A stretch of DNA of 46,246 nucleotides from an uncultured Oscillospiraceae bacterium (GTDB lineage Bacteria; Bacillota; Clostridia; Oscillospirales; Oscillospiraceae): NCBI GenBank assembly GCA_947624395.1, contig CANQKA010000007.1, positions 1-46,246 of the forward strand, written 5' to 3'. Below are positions 1 to 9,728 of the stretch, in pieces. Position numbers and translations under genes: made by a program. Position 1 is the stretch's first letter. Every line of letters begins with the position of its first letter. The notes beneath the pieces were generated by a model that searched no databases, had not been told where the DNA came from, and worked only from the letters and a program-made list of their open reading frames with translations.

Positions 1-55
1 CAAACCAAAGCAACATACAGCGTGTGACTTTGGCCTGACCTGAATTTCTTGGCGA

Positions 56-94
56 TTGGCCGGAGCCGGTAACGCGGCTCCGGCCAATTTTATT
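56..94 (+). terminator. Rho-independent terminator/attenuator-like hairpin just upstream of malF
   Basis: TTGGCCGGAGCC-(ggtaacgc)-GGCTCCGGCCAA followed by TTTTATTT; 12-bp perfect stem ending about 16 nt before the malF ATG at 111. Confidence 0.85.
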
Positions 95-110
95 TAAGTG
101 GGGTGATTAA

Positions 111-1649
111 ATGAAACAATACAGCGACCTGGAATATCTGCGCCTGTCCAAGGGGCAGAAATTCACGTATAAGCTGACATCGCTGCTTGCCGCGATCCCC
201 CGTGGCATCGGCCACTTCTTCGCCAACATCGGCAAGTACATAAAAAATGGCGTTGTGGGCCTGGGAAACGAGCTGAAGGACATCGGCGGGACCTTCGCCC
301 ACGGGGATTGGAAAACAAAGACCTCTTTTGTGGTCATGGGCTTCGGCAACCTGGCCCGCGGCCAGATGTTGCGGGGGCTTTTGTTCCTGCTTTTTGAGGT
401 CGTATTCATCGTCTACATGATTTTCGGCGGCGCGCACTGGATGAGCATGCTGCCCAGCCTTGGCAAGGTAGGTCCCACCAACGAGTATAACGCGGTGCTG
501 GATACCTACACCACTACGTATAACGACAACTCCTTCAAGATCCTGCTCTATGGCGTGCTGACCATCTTCTTCATCATCGCCTTTATCTACACCTGGCGGG
601 TGAACGTGAAGCAGAACAAGATCATGGAACAGATTTTGAAGTCCGGCAAGAAGCTGAAGGCCGACAAGGACGACCTGCGTTCCATGGTGGACGAGAACTT
701 CCACGCCACCCTTCTCGCCCTGCCCATGACCGGCATCCTGGTCTTCACGGTCCTGCCCATCGTGTTCATGATCTTGGTGGCCTTCACCAACTATGACGGC
801 TCCCACAACGGCTACTCCAACAACCTGTTCACGTGGGTGGGCTTGACCAACTTTAACACCATGCTGTCCTGGACGGGCGGCACAGGCGGCGGCCAGTCCT
901 ACTCCGCCACCTTTGGCGAGATACTGGCCTGGACGCTGATCTGGGCGTTCCTGGCCACCTTCACCAACTACTTCCTTGGCATGGGCGTGGCCATGATGAT
1001 CAACAAGAAGGGCATCCGCCTGAAAAAGGTGTGGCGTACCATTCTTGTCATGACCATCGCCATCCCCCAGTTCATCTCCCTGCTGTACGTTTCCAAGATG
1101 TTCGCGAGAAACGGCCTTATCAACCTGTCGCTGATGGACTTGGGGTGGATAAAACAACCCCTGCCCTTCTGGGAGGACGCCACCTGGGCCCGTGTCACGG
1201 TCGTGCTCATCAACATCTGGATCGGTATCCCCCATCTGATGCTGATAACCACCGGCATTTTGATGAACATCCCGGCGGACCTTTACGAATCCGCCCGCAT
1301 CGACGGCGCCAACGCCTGGCAGCAGTACCGGAAGATCACCCTGCCCTACATGCTGTTCATCACCGGGCCCTATCTGCTCACCAGCTTCACCGGCAACATG
1401 AACAACTTCAACGTGATCTATCTGCTGACCGGCGGCGCACCCACGAACCCGGCGGCCTCCGGCGCGGCCGGCTCGGTGGGCTATACGGACCTGCTGATCA
1501 CGTGGCTGTTCAAGATCACCACCGGCGCCGACTCCCAGTACTACCTGGCGTCCGTCGTCGGCATCATGGTGTTCGTGGTGGTCGCGTTCATCTCCCTGGT
1601 GGTCTACAACGTGCTGCCGTCTATTAAGAATGAGGAGGATTACCAGTGA
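111..1649 (+). CDS. malF: Sugar ABC transporter permease, MalF type
   Basis: 512-aa multi-TM protein; EAA-type loop 'ADLYESARIDGANAWQQYRKITLPYM'; followed by a MalG-type permease and an MsmX/MalK ATPase. Confidence 0.88.
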   Translation: MKQYSDLEYLRLSKGQKFTYKLTSLLAAIPRGIGHFFANIGKYIKNGVVGLGNELKDIGGTFAHGDWKTKTSFVVMGFGNLARGQMLRGLLFLLFEVVFIVYMIFGGAHWMSMLPSLGKVGPTNEYNAVLDTYTTTYNDNSFKILLYGVLTIFFIIAFIYTWRVNVKQNKIMEQILKSGKKLKADKDDLRSMVDENFHATLLALPMTGILVFTVLPIVFMILVAFTNYDGSHNGYSNNLFTWVGLTNFNTMLSWTGGTGGGQSYSATFGEILAWTLIWAFLATFTNYFLGMGVAMMINKKGIRLKKVWRTILVMTIAIPQFISLLYVSKMFARNGLINLSLMDLGWIKQPLPFWEDATWARVTVVLINIWIGIPHLMLITTGILMNIPADLYESARIDGANAWQQYRKITLPYMLFITGPYLLTSFTGNMNNFNVIYLLTGGAPTNPAASGAAGSVGYTDLLITWLFKITTGADSQYYLASVVGIMVFVVVAFISLVVYNVLPSIKNEEDYQ

Positions 1650-2509
1650 TGGAGAATAAACGCCATATGGGTCTGCGGACGCTCAACCGCGTCAGCAATA
1701 CCGCAATATACATCCTGCTCATCGTCATCAGCATCGTCTGGCTCATCCCCTTCATCTTCATCGTTTTGCAGTCCTTCCGGGTGGAGTCCACTTACCAGGT
1801 GGGCTACGTCATCCCCCACCAGTGGGGCTGGCAGAACTACATCAACCTCTGGAACTCCGACTTTAAGCGCTGGTACCTGAACACCTTTATCATCGCGCTG
1901 GCCGCGGCGGTGTTCGTCACCGTTATCCAGCTCTGCATGAGCTACACCCTGTCCCGCTTCCGCTTCAAGCTGCGCGGACCCCTGATGCGGTTCATGCTCA
2001 TCCTGGGCATGTTCCCCGGCATGCTGACCATGATCATCCTGTACCGTGTGCTTTCCGACCTGGGCCTGACCCAGGCCAACGCGGTGCCCGGTTTGATCCT
2101 GGTGAGCGTGGCGTCCTCCGGCATGGGATATTACGTGTCCAAGGGCTTCTTCGACACCATCCCCAAGTCGCTGGACGAGGCGGCCCGCGTGGACGGCGCG
2201 ACCAGGGCCCAGGTGCTGTACAAGATCATCCTGCCCCTGTCGAAGCCCATCGTCATCTATACCATCCTGACCGCCTTTATGGGCCCCTGGGGCGATTACG
2301 TGTTCGCCCGGTACGTGGCAATGGGCACCTCTGCGGGCTACAACGTGGCCGTCGGTATGTATAGCTGGCTGACCAACGACCAGATCGCCAGAATGTACAC
2401 TACATTCTGCGCGGGCGGCGTGATCGTTGCCGTGCCTGTGACGATTTTGTTCCTGTGCCTGCAGAAATACTACGTCGAGGGCGTTACCGGCGGCGCCGTC
2501 AAAGGCTGA
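1649..2509 (+). CDS. malG: Sugar ABC transporter permease, MalG type
   Basis: ORF track starts at GTG 1646; ATG at 1649 overlaps the malF TGA. EAA loop 'KSLDEAARVDGATRAQVLYKIILPLSKP'. Confidence 0.88.
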   Translation: MENKRHMGLRTLNRVSNTAIYILLIVISIVWLIPFIFIVLQSFRVESTYQVGYVIPHQWGWQNYINLWNSDFKRWYLNTFIIALAAAVFVTVIQLCMSYTLSRFRFKLRGPLMRFMLILGMFPGMLTMIILYRVLSDLGLTQANAVPGLILVSVASSGMGYYVSKGFFDTIPKSLDEAARVDGATRAQVLYKIILPLSKPIVIYTILTAFMGPWGDYVFARYVAMGTSAGYNVAVGMYSWLTNDQIARMYTTFCAGGVIVAVPVTILFLCLQKYYVEGVTGGAVKG

Positions 2510-2529
2510 TTTGAAAGGAGTAGAGGAAA

Positions 2530-3651
<1,122 letters not shown>

Positions 3652-3660
3652 AAACCCCAT

Positions 3661-3703
3661 ACAACGCACAAGAGGCGGGCATCCCCCGCCTCTTGTGTTG
3701 TTT
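3661..3703 (+). terminator. Rho-independent terminator after the ABC importer operon
   Basis: CACAAGAGGCGGG-(catc)-CCCGCCTCTTGTG followed by TTGTTT. Confidence 0.85.
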
Positions 3704-3719
3704 GCTGTACCTGTATTCT

Positions 3720-3905
3720 TCAGGTGACGACATACCACTTGCACTTTTCGCAAATCTCATCGGCCTTGTCGATATCAAACGGTTCAAGCGCAAGCGCCAT
3801 ATCCATATCGTCGCCACGGACTTCCTGGACCTCATAGCATTCACCGTACATTATCTCACGGTTATACAACGGACAACAGAATTTATCGTCATGGTGCTTT
3901 GCCAT
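3720..3905 (-). CDS. Small cysteine-rich hypothetical protein (putative zinc binding)
   Basis: 61 aa, 'FCCPLYNREIMYGECYEVQ...ICEKCKWY' with paired Cys motifs; 21-nt gap to the upstream 77-aa gene on the same strand. Confidence 0.6.
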   Translation of the reverse strand: MAKHHDDKFCCPLYNREIMYGECYEVQEVRGDDMDMALALEPFDIDKADEICEKCKWYVVT

Positions 3906-3926
3906 ACTATATCCCCCAAAGCGCGG

Positions 3927-4160
3927 TCATCTAATGACCTCAATGCGCTCGATCTCGTCTTCTGTAAAGCTATATCCAATTCCGTTTTCATCATCTACAT
4001 CAAATTCAAGATATTCATTGCCATCGTCATCAAAGTCGTAATCATAGCCATAAATCTCACCAACGGTGACGGCTCCGCTAACGGAATAAACACGGATCCT
4101 TTTTCCAAAGTATATCTCCGGGTCTGGAATTTTCACTTTATCCACCTCCGAAAACGGCAC
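3927..4160 (-). CDS. Small hypothetical acidic protein, possibly an Sm/SH3-like beta-barrel
   Basis: 77 aa, 'GKRIRVYSVSGAVTVGEIYGYDYDFDDDGNEYLEFDVDD'; same strand and adjacent to the 61-aa ORF. Confidence 0.6.
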   Translation of the reverse strand: MPFSEVDKVKIPDPEIYFGKRIRVYSVSGAVTVGEIYGYDYDFDDDGNEYLEFDVDDENGIGYSFTEDEIERIEVIR

Positions 4161-4235
4161 AGTATGAACGCCTTGATTACTGTTATTATAGCTTCATTTC
4201 CGTGAAACGGCAAGGACCCTATGCCATTATCAAAT

Positions 4236-4253
4236 CGCCGCCCGTGGGCGGCG
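4236..4253 (-). other. Short GC-rich hairpin (distal element of a hairpin array downstream of ssrA)
   Basis: CGCCGCCC-GT-GGGCGGCG. Confidence 0.6.
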
Positions 4254-4268
4254 CCTTGTTCCCGGGAC

Positions 4269-4296
4269 CCCCGCACGGCACGCTTACCGTGCGGGG
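4269..4296 (-). terminator. Hairpin downstream of ssrA, candidate terminator
   Basis: CCCCGCACGG-(cacgctta)-CCGTGCGGGG, 10-bp perfect stem. Confidence 0.5.
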
Positions 4297-4303
4297 AAAA
4301 GGA

Positions 4304-4367
4304 AGAAGAGTTCTGACCGATGCGCAGGGTCTGGCTTGCCAGACCCTGGCATCTTCAGAACTCTTCT
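4304..4367 (-). repeat. 64-nt near-perfect palindrome 4 nt beyond the mature tmRNA 3' end
   Basis: AGAAGAGTTCTGA cc GATGC g CAGGGTCTGGC TT GCCAGACCCTG GCATC t TCAGAACTCTTCT; 29 paired positions, 2-nt loop. Confidence 0.85.
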
Positions 4368-4371
4368 GACA

Positions 4372-4733
4372 TGGTGGAGCTGAGGGGGATCGAACCCCTG
4401 TCCGAAAGCGTTTCAACGGAACCTTCTCCGGGCGCAGACGGTTATTTTGCGCTTACGCGCCGTTCCCCTTCCCGGTGCAAGCCGTCACGCATGACGGGTC
4501 AGGTAGCTTCATGATGCATGGTGCGCTCAAAGCTTTGCGCACGCACGGACGCTGCTGATCGACGCCCAGGTCCCGGGCCGCAGCGCTCCCGGGCTGGACG
4601 GGCCTGCCTTAAGCGGCGGCCAGAACGGAGTTATCGTTCTCAGTTAATTTGAAAGGTTCCCAGTTTTTAGGATGTCCGGGTCATCCGCCCGCTTATTCCG
4701 CCCCCACACCCCCGTCGAAACCATTGCAGCCCC
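4372..4733 (-). ncRNA. ssrA: tmRNA (transfer-messenger RNA)
   Basis: 5' GGGGCTGCAATGGTTTCGACGGGGG and 3' GGACAGGGGTTCGATCCCCCTCAGCTCCACCA; acceptor stem GGGGCUG/CAGCUCC; tag reading frame GAG AAC GAT AAC TCC GTT CTG GCC GCC GCT TAA (minus strand 4641-4609) = (A)ENDNSVLAAA*. Confidence 0.97.
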
Positions 4734-4793
4734 GTAGAGTGCGCCCGGTCGGACCGGACGCGGCGCGTGAGAACGTACTTGTGTTACTTTAAA

Positions 4794-5312
4794 TTATGCC
4801 TTTTTCGGCGCGGGATAATCCTGGCCGAAGGTCTCCACCGTGACTTTCTGCATCACCTGAGGGGTCAGGGGCTTGTCGCCCCAGCCGGTCTTGGTGGCCG
4901 CGATCTTATCCACCACATCCATACCCTCCAGCACCTGGCCAAAGGCGGCGTACTGGCCGTCCAGATGGGGCGCGTCCTCGTGCATGATGAAGAACTGGCT
5001 GCCGGCGCTGTCCGGATCCATGGCACGGGCCATACTCAGCACGCCCCGTGTGTGGCGCAGGTCGTTGGTGTACCCGTTGGCGGCAAACTCGCCGGGGATG
5101 GAATAGCCGGGACCGCCGGTGCCGTTGCCGTCCGGGTCTCCGCCCTGGATCATGAAGCCGGGGATGACCCGGTGGAAGATCAGGCCGTTATAAAACCCCT
5201 TGCTGGCAAGGGAGATGAAGTTATCGACCGTGTTGGGCGCGATCTCGGGGTATAATTCCGCCTTGATGACGCCGCCGTCGTGCATGCGGATGGTCACGAT
5301 TGGATTTTTCAT
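4794..5312 (-). CDS. Peptidyl-prolyl cis-trans isomerase, cyclophilin type
   Basis: '[39 protein letters not shown]', '[20 protein letters not shown]'. Confidence 0.95.
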   Translation of the reverse strand: MKNPIVTIRMHDGGVIKAELYPEIAPNTVDNFISLASKGFYNGLIFHRVIPGFMIQGGDPDGNGTGGPGYSIPGEFAANGYTNDLRHTRGVLSMARAMDPDSAGSQFFIMHEDAPHLDGQYAAFGQVLEGMDVVDKIAATKTGWGDKPLTPQVMQKVTVETFGQDYPAPKKA

Positions 5313-5779
5313 GCGTTTGCCTCCTTGAATTTCCTGTCCATCTCGCGGCGGGCGCTTTTCACCGCCGCGTCGTCGCGCTTGTCATAGAGCTTTTTGCCCT
5401 TGCAAAGCCCCAGCTCCACCTTCACCAGACTGTCCTTGAAGTAAAGGCTCAGGGGCACCAGCGCCAGCCCTTCCTGCTGGACCTTGGCCCCCAGGCGGAC
5501 GATCTCCCGCCTGTGCATGAGAAGGCGCCGGTCTCGGTCCGGGTCCGCGTTGAAGTAACTGCCCTGCTTGTAAGGGCTGATGTGCATCCCCCGGACCCAG
5601 AGCTCCCCGTTTTTCACGCGGGCGTAGCAGTCCTTGAGATTCACCGTACCGGCCCGGACGGACTTGACCTCCGTGCCGGTCAGCTCGATGCCCGCCTCGT
5701 AGCGGTCCAGGATAAAGTAGTCGTGGCGGGCCTTGCGGTTTTCCACGATCAGCTTGGTACCCTTTCCCCGGACCGGCAT
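5309..5779 (-). CDS. smpB: SsrA-binding protein SmpB
   Basis: '[60 protein letters not shown]...[14 protein letters not shown]'; start set at ATG 5779; 4-nt overlap with the downstream cyclophilin. Confidence 0.96.
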   Translation of the reverse strand: MPVRGKGTKLIVENRKARHDYFILDRYEAGIELTGTEVKSVRAGTVNLKDCYARVKNGELWVRGMHISPYKQGSYFNADPDRDRRLLMHRREIVRLGAKVQQEGLALVPLSLYFKDSLVKVELGLCKGKKLYDKRDDAAVKSARREMDRKFKEANA

Positions 5780-5824
5780 GACGCGCACCTCCCCTGTTGC
5801 TGTGCTGGGAAATATATTGTACCA

Positions 5825-5859
5825 TGTCGCGCGGTTCCGGCATTTGCCGGGAGCGCGAC
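5825..5859 (-). other. Nested hairpin in the smpB leader
   Basis: GTCGCGC ggtt CCGGC attt GCCGG ga GCGCGAC. Confidence 0.6.
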
Positions 5860-5870
5860 CGGTATCTTTT

Positions 5871-5918
5871 TAATAGCGCTAATGGCGCTATTATAACGTA
5901 TCTTCCGCGATTTAGCAA
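5871..5918 (-). promoter_or_regulatory. Putative sigma-A promoter for smpB with an inverted repeat overlapping the -10
   Basis: Minus strand TTGCTA (5918-5913), 17-bp spacer, TATAAT (5895-5890); inverted repeat TAATAGCGC-cat-ta-GCGCTATTA (5871-5893) overlaps the -10 box. Confidence 0.6.
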
Positions 5919-5972
5919 ATGGAACGGGAAACTGTTTGAAAAAAGTTTACAGAACGGCAGTATAGCACGCGC

Positions 5973-6428
5973 TCACCGCGAAAAATAGCGGCGCAGGTCG
6001 TCGATGGCGCTGTGGCGGATAAGGCACATGCCCTGCTCCCTGGCGTGTATCTCCCACTCGGGGACCACCGGGAAGCTCTCTCCGAACTCCCCCAGGGCCG
6101 GACCCGCCGCCTCCGGCGAGAGCGTGAGCACATAGCCATCCGGCACGGCGTACAGGTCGCTGTCCCCGCCGGGACAGGCCAAAGCCCCCGCCAGCAGCGC
6201 TTCCAGGTCGGCGAAATACCAGGCCGTCCTGCGGGAATGGCCCGGTCGGGCTATCACCAGCGTGTCCTCCCCCGCGGCGAAGCACTCCGCCTCCGTCTCG
6301 GGCCATGGGGTCAGCCCCCGCTCCGCCAGCGCCTGCCGTATCAGCGCCAGCATCTGGGTCCGGCTGGGGGCCTGCTCCCGGCTGATCCAGATGGATACCG
6401 CCGTTTCCGTTGCCTGTACCGTCTTCAT
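5973..6428 (-). CDS. MecA-like adaptor protein (C-terminal-domain-like), putative
   Basis: 'WYFADLEALLAGAL...SDLYAVPDGYVLTL...LGEFGESFPV...HAREQGMCLIRHSAIDDLRRYF' resembles the MecA C-terminal pattern (F.dl...sLY...yyL...EyG...l.E.g..i...nAi..l..yF); start taken as Met 6428 of the longer ORF. Confidence 0.5.
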   Translation of the reverse strand: MKTVQATETAVSIWISREQAPSRTQMLALIRQALAERGLTPWPETEAECFAAGEDTLVIARPGHSRRTAWYFADLEALLAGALACPGGDSDLYAVPDGYVLTLSPEAAGPALGEFGESFPVVPEWEIHAREQGMCLIRHSAIDDLRRYFSR

Positions 6429-6584
6429 GTTCAAGGTCCTCCGCGCAATAAAGTCCATGGGACCATTATAGTGCAAATATTCTTGACCTGCATAGCATAA
6501 AAATGTGGAAATTTGTACGGGAATGTGCTATACTGGGCGATAGGCGATATTATGTAACCTATTGGAAGGATCGGGGTGTTTCCC

Positions 6585-7124
6585 ATGGACTATACGGAGC
6601 GGCCTCTGCGGCGCGTCTGCGCCAGCCGCGGGCCGGTGGTGGAGGTAACGGAGGACATCGTGTCCCTGCCCAACGGCGCCACCAGCGTGCGTGAAGTAGT
6701 GCACCACCCCGGCGGGGTATGCGTGGCGGCGGTGGACGGCGACGGCAATGTGGCCGTGGTGCGGCAGTACCGCTACCCCTTCGGCCAGGTGCTGCTGGAG
6801 CTGCCCGCCGGAAAGCTGGAAAAGGACGAGGACCCCTTCGACGCGGTGAATCGGGAGCTGAGCGAGGAGACCGGGTTGGAGGCCGGCACCTGGCGGGACC
6901 TGGGCTTCATCTACGTCTCCCCCGGCATTTCCACAGAGAAGCTGTATCTCTATCTGGCGACGGACCTGCGCCAGGGCAAAGCCCACCCGGACCCCAACGA
7001 GTTTCTGGACGTGGAGAAAATGCCCCTTTCAGAACTGGCAAAGATGGCGATGGACGGCCGGGTGCACGACGCGAAGACGGTCGTGGGTGCGCTGAAGGCC
7101 CTGGCAATTCTTGGCGGGAATTGA
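6585..7124 (+). CDS. NUDIX hydrolase (ADP-ribose pyrophosphatase-like)
   Basis: Nudix box 'GKLEKDEDPFDAVNRELSEETGLEAG'; ORF track start 6576, first ATG 6585. Confidence 0.92.
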   Translation: MDYTERPLRRVCASRGPVVEVTEDIVSLPNGATSVREVVHHPGGVCVAAVDGDGNVAVVRQYRYPFGQVLLELPAGKLEKDEDPFDAVNRELSEETGLEAGTWRDLGFIYVSPGISTEKLYLYLATDLRQGKAHPDPNEFLDVEKMPLSELAKMAMDGRVHDAKTVVGALKALAILGGN

Positions 7125-7219
7125 TTTTTCCCCCACGGTGTGGTACACTTATGGGTGTTCTGCCATATTGAACCGGCGTGTGTGTGCGCCGGCCTGACAC
7201 TACATAGTTTGGAGTTCAT

Positions 7220-8527
7220 ATGGAAAAGTACGTTATTCACGGCGGGAAGCCGCTGCACGGTGAGGTGGAGATATCCGGCGCGAAAAACGCGGCGGTGGCC
7301 ATCATCCCGGCGGCCCTCATGGTCCACGGCGTGTGCCGGCTGGAAAACCTGCCTGAGATCAGCGATACGGATACCCTTTTGCGCATTCTGACCTATCTGG
7401 GCGCGAAAGTAAACATGATAAACCGCAGCACCGTGGAGCTGGACTGTACCCACGTGCAGATGGACCTGATACCGGACCAGATGTGGGACATGACCCGGCG
7501 CATCCGGGCCAGCTATTATCTCATCGGCGCGATGCTGGGCCGCTTTGGCCGCGCACGTACGACGATGCCCGGCGGCTGCAACTTTGGCATCCGCCCCATC
7601 GACCAGCACATCAAGGGCCTGACCGCCCTTGGCGCGGACGTGACGCTGTCCGGCGGCTTTATCTGCGCCAATGCCCGGGACGGCCATCTGCACGGCCGGA
7701 CCATCTATCTGGACAAAGTCTCCGTGGGCGCGACCATCAACATCATGATCGCCGCTGTCACGGCGGAGGGCCGCACCGTCATCGAGAACGTGGCCCGCGA
7801 GCCCCACATCGTGGACCTGGCCAACTTCCTCAACTCCATGGGCGCGGACGTGCGCGGCGCGGGCACCGACGTGATTAAAATTCGGGGCGTTAAGCAGCTG
7901 CACGGCGGCTCCTACGCCCTCATTCCCGACCAGATCGAGGCCGGGACCTATATGGCGGCCGTGGCCGCCGCCGGCGGGTCCATCCGCGTGTCCAACATCA
8001 TCCCCAAGCACCTGGAGGGCATCTCCTCCAAGCTGCAGGAGATGAACGTGGAGGTGGAGGAGGGCGACGATTACGTCCTTGTCCGCCGGGACGGTCCCCT
8101 GCACAACGCCAACATCAAGACAAAGCCCTACCCCGGCTTTCCCACGGATATGCAGCCCCAGATGACCGCCGTGCTCTGCTGCGCCCCCGGCGTCAGCGTG
8201 GTGACGGAGGCGGTGTGGAGCAGCGGCCGGTTCAAATACGTGGCCGAGCTCAACAAAATGGGCGCGCACATCGAGGTCGAGGACCAGTCCGCTTTTATTC
8301 AGGGCGTGGACAGTCTGACCGGCGCCACGGTCCGGGCATGCGACCTGCGTGCCGGCGCGGCCATGGTGATAGCGGGTCTGGCCGCCCAGGGCGTCACCCA
8401 GATCGAGGACGTGCTCTACATCGAGCGGGGCTATCAGGACATCGTGGGCAAATTCCGGGCTCTTGGCGCGGACATCCGCTGTATCGACGAGCCGGAGGAA
8501 CCGGCCCGGGGCTGGAACGCGGGCTGA
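7220..8527 (+). CDS. murA: UDP-N-acetylglucosamine 1-carboxyvinyltransferase
   Basis: 'GGKPLHGEVEISGAKNAAVAIIPAAL', active-site Cys in 'PGGCNFGIRPIDQHIKGL', 'GFPTDMQPQMTA'. Confidence 0.95.
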   Translation: MEKYVIHGGKPLHGEVEISGAKNAAVAIIPAALMVHGVCRLENLPEISDTDTLLRILTYLGAKVNMINRSTVELDCTHVQMDLIPDQMWDMTRRIRASYYLIGAMLGRFGRARTTMPGGCNFGIRPIDQHIKGLTALGADVTLSGGFICANARDGHLHGRTIYLDKVSVGATINIMIAAVTAEGRTVIENVAREPHIVDLANFLNSMGADVRGAGTDVIKIRGVKQLHGGSYALIPDQIEAGTYMAAVAAAGGSIRVSNIIPKHLEGISSKLQEMNVEVEEGDDYVLVRRDGPLHNANIKTKPYPGFPTDMQPQMTAVLCCAPGVSVVTEAVWSSGRFKYVAELNKMGAHIEVEDQSAFIQGVDSLTGATVRACDLRAGAAMVIAGLAAQGVTQIEDVLYIERGYQDIVGKFRALGADIRCIDEPEEPARGWNAG

Positions 8528-9306
8528 TGCGTCTGGCCGTATTTGCCAGCGGCTCCACCGGCAACTGCGCGCTTGTGCGAGGCGGCGGCAGGAGCGTACT
8601 GCTGGACGCCGGTATCTCCGCCAAGCGCATCCGCGCCTCGCTGGAGAGCGTGGACGTTGACCCCGCCGCGCTGGACGGCATCTTCATCACCCACGAGCAC
8701 GCGGACCACGTGTCCGGCCTGCGGGTGTTCACAAAGCAGTTCCCCACCCCGGTATACGCCCCCGGCCCTGTGGCGGCGGCGCTGCGCCGGAGCGTGCCGG
8801 AGCTGGACAAACTTCTGCGGGAGATAGAACCGGAGCGGCCCTTATCCCTGGGCTGCATGACGGTCACCTGCTTCCCCACGCCCCATGACGCGGCGGGCAG
8901 CGTGGGCTACCGGTTCCAGGCGGACGGGACCGTATTCGTCTCCGCCACGGACATCGGCTGCGTCACGGACGATATGCTGCGGTACTTCGACCGGGCGGAC
9001 GCGGCCCTCATCGAGGCCAACCACGACGTGACCATGCTGCGCAACGGCCCCTACCCGGCCTATTTAAAGGCGCGCATTTTGTCCGACCGGGGACATCTCT
9101 CCAACGCCGAGTGCACGTGGCTGGCGGCGGTGCTGGCCGGTCAGGGCACGGGCAAGATCGTTCTGGGGCACATATCCAAAAACAACAACGTGCCCGGACT
9201 GGCGCGGCGCACCGTGTGTCGGGCGCTGGAAGGCCGGGACACGGAGCTCTATCTGGCGCCGGAGGCCGGGTGTCTCGAGGTGGAGGTAACGGCATGCATC
9301 GGGTGA
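8527..9306 (+). CDS. MBL-fold metallohydrolase (YycJ/WalJ-like)
   Basis: 'FASGSTGNCALV...LLDAGISAKRI...IFITHEHADHVSGL'; start ATG 8527 overlaps the murA stop. Confidence 0.9.
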   Translation: MRLAVFASGSTGNCALVRGGGRSVLLDAGISAKRIRASLESVDVDPAALDGIFITHEHADHVSGLRVFTKQFPTPVYAPGPVAAALRRSVPELDKLLREIEPERPLSLGCMTVTCFPTPHDAAGSVGYRFQADGTVFVSATDIGCVTDDMLRYFDRADAALIEANHDVTMLRNGPYPAYLKARILSDRGHLSNAECTWLAAVLAGQGTGKIVLGHISKNNNVPGLARRTVCRALEGRDTELYLAPEAGCLEVEVTACIG

Positions 9307-9719
9307 ACGTGCTCTGCCTTGGCCGGCTCAAGGAGCCCTATTATACCGACGCCTGTCGGGAATACTGTAAACGTCTGGGCGCGTACTGCAAGATCGAGGT
9401 CACGGAGCTGGCCGAGGACGCCGTTATCGCCGCCCGCATCCCCAAGGGAGCCTATGTGATCGCTCTCTGCATCGAGGGAAAGAAGCTCTCCAGCCCGGAC
9501 CTGGCGGCGCTGCTGGACCGTCTGGCGGGCCAGGGCGTCAGCCGTATCTGCTTCCTTATCGGCGGGTCCGAGGGGCTGCCACAGGCGGTCAAGGCCCGGG
9601 CGGACCTCTCCCTCTCCATGTCGGACATGACGTTCCCGCACCATCTGGCGCGGGTGATGCTTTTGGAACAGCTGTACCGGGCGTTTTCCATCAACGCCGG
9701 GTCGAAATACCACAAGTGA
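9294..9719 (+). CDS. rlmH: 23S rRNA (pseudouridine(1915)-N(3))-methyltransferase RlmH
   Basis: 'VNVLCLGRLKEPYYTDACREYCKRL...ICFLIGGSEGLP...LSMSDMTFPHHLARVMLLEQLYRAFSINAGSKYHK'. Confidence 0.95.
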   Translation: MHRVNVLCLGRLKEPYYTDACREYCKRLGAYCKIEVTELAEDAVIAARIPKGAYVIALCIEGKKLSSPDLAALLDRLAGQGVSRICFLIGGSEGLPQAVKARADLSLSMSDMTFPHHLARVMLLEQLYRAFSINAGSKYHK

Positions 9720-9728
9720 GGGGCTATC

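Noticed and set aside
1-27. Possible C-terminal end of an upstream gene (…QTKATYSV*)
   Set aside because: Only 8 codons visible; cannot be identified from this window.
4372-4733. Mobile element integrated at the ssrA 3' end, a frequent attachment site
   Set aside because: No integrase, transposase or duplicated tmRNA 3' end seen nearby; only the hairpin array and two small genes.
7173-7192. CCGGCG-n8-CGCCGG hairpin upstream of murA
   Set aside because: Short 6-bp stem in GC-rich DNA with no T-run; not distinctive enough to claim regulation.
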